A stretch of DNA of 64,000 nt, taken from contig JAHBVK010000006.1 in the NCBI GenBank assembly GCA_019637555.1, positions 91,960-155,959 on the forward strand, read 5' to 3'. Within the stretch, counting starts at the first letter, position 1; every line of letters begins with the position of its first letter. Shown here piece by piece: positions 61,323 through 64,000 of the stretch. The notes beneath the pieces are model-generated. The model was not told the origin of the DNA. It was given only the letters and a program-made list of their open reading frames with translations, and did not search any database. Source of the DNA: Anaerolineae bacterium (lineage in GTDB: Bacteria; Chloroflexota; Anaerolineae; Aggregatilineales; UBA2796). Position numbers and translations under genes: made by a program.

Positions 61323-63530
61323 ATGAACGTGCGTAAAGAAGCGGATAACCGTCGGCGAATTTCCAGATCGCGCACACTGCTGCTGATCGCGCTGGCGGTG
61401 CTGTACGTCGTGCTCATGGTGGTGATCGTCGCCTATCCGTCGTTCGTCAGTCCGGTGGGCGTGACGCTTACCGTCGGGCAGGTGGCGCGTGAGGATGTCT
61501 TGGCACCGCGCAGTTTGACCTACGAGAGCGAAGTACTGACCCGCCTCTCGCAGCAAGCCGCCGAATCCGCTGTGCCACCCGTCTACGACCCGCCTGATCC
61601 TAGTGTGCTGCGTCAGCAGATCAAACTTGCCCGCACACTGCTCGATTACGTTAGCGACATCCGCTCCGATAGTTACTCCACCCGCGAACAGCAGATCGCT
61701 GACCTGTACGCCATCAGCGCCGTCACCATCTCCAATGATGTCTATGATAAAGTTCTGAAGCTGAATGAGACGGATTGGAAGCAGGTGGATTCGCAGGTGA
61801 TGGGTTTGCTGGAGCGTACCATGCGCGGCGAGATCAGAGAAGATACGCTGACGGACATCTACGCCAATTTGCCTAATCTGGTGGGCATTTCCGTCAGTGA
61901 ATCACAAGCGCAGTTGATCGTTGAGATCGCCAGACCGCTGATCCGACCCAACAGCTTCTACAACGAGGAACGCACCAAAGAGGCGAAGGCACGCGCCGTC
62001 GCCGCGGTGCCCACTGAAACGCGGAGCTTCGTGCAGGGGCAGATCGTGGTGCGGGCGGGGCAGATCGTCACCGACTCCGATCTGGAGGCGCTGACTCGCC
62101 TGAATTTACTGCAACCCACCGATCACCGCGTGCAGACGATCCTCAGTGGCTTGCTGCTGGTACTGCTAACCACCATGATCAGCTTGAGCTATGTGGCGCG
62201 CTTCCACATCGAACTGCTGACGCGGCTGCGCGACGTGGCGCTGGTCGGCTTACTGCTGCTGATCTTCGTGGCTGGATCGCGCATGTTCGATGTCTCCGAT
62301 CCCTTCCAATCGCACCTTTATCCGGCGGCGGCATTCGCGCTGATTGCGGTGACTATCGCCATCCCGCAGGTGGCGGTGGTGCTGACGGCGACACTCGGTG
62401 TGTTGATCGGCGTCGCCTTGAATTATTCGTTAGAAATGGTCATGCTGGTCAGCATCGGCGGTATCGCTGGTGTGCTGACGCTGCGCCGCGTCGAACGGAT
62501 CAACGCCTTCTTCCTCGCGGGTTTAGTGATCGGCGTGGTCAATGTCGGTGTGGCGATGGCATTCCTGCTGTCGCGCGGTCAAGCTGAACCTACCCGCGTG
62601 CTGGCGGTAACCGTTTCGGGCTTGCTCAACGGCGTGCTCTCCGCTGGCGTCGGCTTGGTCGGCTTGTATGTGGTCAGCAGTCTACTTAATCTGCCGACCA
62701 GCATTCGCTTGCTGGAACTCTCGCAGCCCGGACAACCGTTGTTGCAGCGATTACTGCGAGAAGCGCCGGGAACGTATCAGCACAGTTTGCAAGTGGCGAA
62801 TCTAGCGGAGCAGGCAGCGGAACGGATCGGTGCGAATGCCTTGATGGTGCGCGTCGGCGCGTTATATCACGACATCGGCAAGATGATCGCACCGCACTAT
62901 TTCGTGGAGAATCAGGCAGAGGGCGGCAATCCGCACGACCTGATCAAAGACCCCGTGCGTAGTTCGCAGATCATCATCTCGCACGTCACCGAAGGCGAGA
63001 AGATGGGGCGCAAACATCATTTGCCCGATGTGCTGCTCGATTACATTATGGAGCATCACGGCACGACGCAGACTCTGTATTTCTACAATAAGGCGCTGGA
63101 AGCCGTCGATTGCGATGAGTCGAAGATCGATAAGCGGCTGTTCACCTATCCCGGTCCGCGCCCGCGCACCCGTGAGTCCGGCATCCTGATGCTGGCGGAT
63201 ACTTGTGAGAGTGTAGTCCGTGCCAAGCGTCCGCAGAGCAAGCAGGAGATCGAGCAGATCGTCAGCGAGATTTTTCAGGGACGCCTGAGCGACGGTCAGC
63301 TTGATCAGAGCCGTCTGACGCTCAACGATCTACAGGTGATCCGCGAGGTCTTTGTCTCCACTTTGCAGGGCATCTTCCACCCGCGCATCGCCTATCCTCC
63401 CAATCCCACGCAGACGCAGGAGATGCGGGCAGTCCAAGTGCCAGCGCAGTTACCGCCACCGCCACCGCCTGCGCTGCCGATCCCGCCGACTTCTACCTCC
63501 ACCATGATCAATGCCGAGGATTTTGAGTAG
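61323..63530 (+). CDS. 7TM-HD phosphohydrolase (PgpH-type cyclic-di-AMP phosphodiesterase family)
   Basis: A 735-residue membrane enzyme. One helix (about 15-35) anchors an extracellular 7TMR-HDED domain (GQVAREDVLAPRSLTYESEV ... RSFVQGQIVVRAGQIVTDSD). A block of seven helices follows (about 270-470), then a cytoplasmic HD domain: HSLQVANLAEQAAERI, metal site LYHDIGK, HVTEGEKMGRKHHLPDVLLD and EHHGTT. PgpH homologues hydrolyse the messenger c-di-AMP. A Pro-rich tail (PPPPPPALPIPPTSTST) ends it. The ATG at 61323 is chosen; an in-frame GTG at 61299 is possible. In many genomes this gene is next to ybeY; here it is not. Confidence 0.9.
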   Translation: MNVRKEADNRRRISRSRTLLLIALAVLYVVLMVVIVAYPSFVSPVGVTLTVGQVAREDVLAPRSLTYESEVLTRLSQQAAESAVPPVYDPPDPSVLRQQIKLARTLLDYVSDIRSDSYSTREQQIADLYAISAVTISNDVYDKVLKLNETDWKQVDSQVMGLLERTMRGEIREDTLTDIYANLPNLVGISVSESQAQLIVEIARPLIRPNSFYNEERTKEAKARAVAAVPTETRSFVQGQIVVRAGQIVTDSDLEALTRLNLLQPTDHRVQTILSGLLLVLLTTMISLSYVARFHIELLTRLRDVALVGLLLLIFVAGSRMFDVSDPFQSHLYPAAAFALIAVTIAIPQVAVVLTATLGVLIGVALNYSLEMVMLVSIGGIAGVLTLRRVERINAFFLAGLVIGVVNVGVAMAFLLSRGQAEPTRVLAVTVSGLLNGVLSAGVGLVGLYVVSSLLNLPTSIRLLELSQPGQPLLQRLLREAPGTYQHSLQVANLAEQAAERIGANALMVRVGALYHDIGKMIAPHYFVENQAEGGNPHDLIKDPVRSSQIIISHVTEGEKMGRKHHLPDVLLDYIMEHHGTTQTLYFYNKALEAVDCDESKIDKRLFTYPGPRPRTRESGILMLADTCESVVRAKRPQSKQEIEQIVSEIFQGRLSDGQLDQSRLTLNDLQVIREVFVSTLQGIFHPRIAYPPNPTQTQEMRAVQVPAQLPPPPPPALPIPPTSTSTMINAEDFE

Positions 63531-63543
63531 CCTAGAGGCTGAA

Positions 63544-63816
63544 GTGATCGATCTCTCCAAGTACATTGAGGTCAAAGATAGTCACGCCCATGTGCGCGGA
63601 CGACGGCTGCCAGTAGCATTCGTTGCTGCTGCCGAACGGAGCGATCATCCCTCGATCACAGAATTGGCGTATCAATTCACCTTGTCCGAAGAACAAGTAT
63701 TAGCTGCCTTGCTCTATTATCGGGAACACCAAGTCGAGATCGACGCGCAAGATGCTGCCGACGTGCAGCAATCGTTGGAAATGAATCAGCAGTTCAGGAA
63801 GCACCCGATTCTCTAA
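63544..63816 (+). CDS. DUF433 family protein (antitoxin-like)
   Basis: A 90-residue protein with the DUF433 pattern IDLSKYIEVKDSHAHVRGRR and a helix-turn-helix-like part SITELAYQFTLSEEQVLAAL. DUF433 proteins are often antitoxins paired with a DUF5615 PIN-like toxin; no such gene follows here. The GTG at 63544 with AGAGG five bases upstream is preferred; an ATG at 63511 would overlap the phosphodiesterase stop by 20 bases and lacks a ribosome site. Confidence 0.8.
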   Translation: MIDLSKYIEVKDSHAHVRGRRLPVAFVAAAERSDHPSITELAYQFTLSEEQVLAALLYYREHQVEIDAQDAADVQQSLEMNQQFRKHPIL

Positions 63817-63822
63817 TCCAAC

Positions 63823-64000
63823 TTATTCCGCCACGCCAATCTGCACCCACCCAAGTGGGATGATCCTATCAGGTTCACTTTTCAGCTTTGTAGAAAGATC
63901 AAATTCGATAATGTTGGAAGATACCGAATTAAAAAAGGTAAGCACAGCAATTCCATCTTCGCAGCGTTTGCTGACGTGTTCCGAATAAGCTACATAAGCC
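63823..64000 (-). CDS. C-terminal end of a gene running off the right edge
   Basis: A minus-strand frame stays open from the window edge to a TAA at 63823-63825 (58 codons) and reads like protein: SEHVSKRCEDGIAVLTFFNS, IIEFDLSTKLKSEPDRIIPL, GWVQIGVAE at the end. Only part is visible, so no family can be given. It converges on the DUF433 gene with six bases between the stops. Confidence 0.55.
   Translation of the reverse strand, partial: AYVAYSEHVSKRCEDGIAVLTFFNSVSSNIIEFDLSTKLKSEPDRIIPLGWVQIGVAE

Overview
The window looks like a chromosomal segment of a Chloroflexota bacterium, probably of the Anaerolineae type. This is an inference from gene content, not from a marker gene. The strongest pointers are two very large DUF2298 (Chlor_Arch_YYY) membrane proteins next to an Agl23/TIGR03663-like membrane protein, a combination known mainly from Chloroflexi and archaea. 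Secreted proteins with Pro/Thr-rich stalks, a Ser/Thr kinase-STAND-WD40 giant, and many hairpin-forming intergenic repeats fit as well. No rRNA, tRNA or CRISPR array was seen.

Layout. 1-4.2 kb (minus): a complete monosaccharide ABC importer operon (binding protein, two-domain ATPase, permease) ending in a rho-independent terminator. 4.8-15.5 kb (plus): the envelope cluster of a 1827-residue GT-C/DUF2298 fusion, a second DUF2298 protein broken by one extra T, and an Agl23-like protein; copies of a 58-bp two-hairpin repeat lie between them. 15.5-20.9 kb (plus): a HEAT-like protein, a PlsC acyltransferase, a MalT-type LuxR regulator and a YdeI-like protein. 21.2-25.1 kb (minus): PEP synthase, its regulator PpsR and a SRPBCC protein. 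25.4-27.3 kb: an ABC exporter. 27.4-29.4 kb: an AT-rich scar with a truncated acetyltransferase copy, the wreck of a NACHT-HEAT NTPase gene and one intact small gene. 29.6-41.9 kb: a GNAT enzyme, an orphan OppA-type binding protein, a tail-anchored protein, a DUF3048 lipoprotein-like protein, an Imm-5-like protein, a barstar-ribokinase pair, a DsbA-like protein, an HNH nuclease with a partner gene, and a PD40 propeller protein. 42-47.7 kb (minus): an extremely enlarged FtsK. 47.9-52 kb: CoaBC, a coupled pair of unknowns, a SpoIIM-like protein and a small unknown. 52.1-57 kb: the kinase-STAND-WD40 protein. 57-64 kb: a quinone oxidoreductase, a membrane protein/HTH pair, two further small DNA-binding proteins, a YqeY-like protein, a 7TM-HD phosphodiesterase, a DUF433 protein, and a gene running off the right edge.

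How parts work together. The sugar operon is a self-contained uptake system. PpsA and PpsR form an enzyme-regulator pair at the PEP/pyruvate node. The YYY/Agl23 genes probably form one membrane system for lipid-linked sugar or envelope polymer work, whose chemistry is not established. The most noteworthy items are the YYY/Agl23 cluster with its frameshift, the 58-bp repeat family, the FG-motif-rich FtsK, the NACHT-HEAT ruin, and several clean operator-like repeats in front of regulatory genes.
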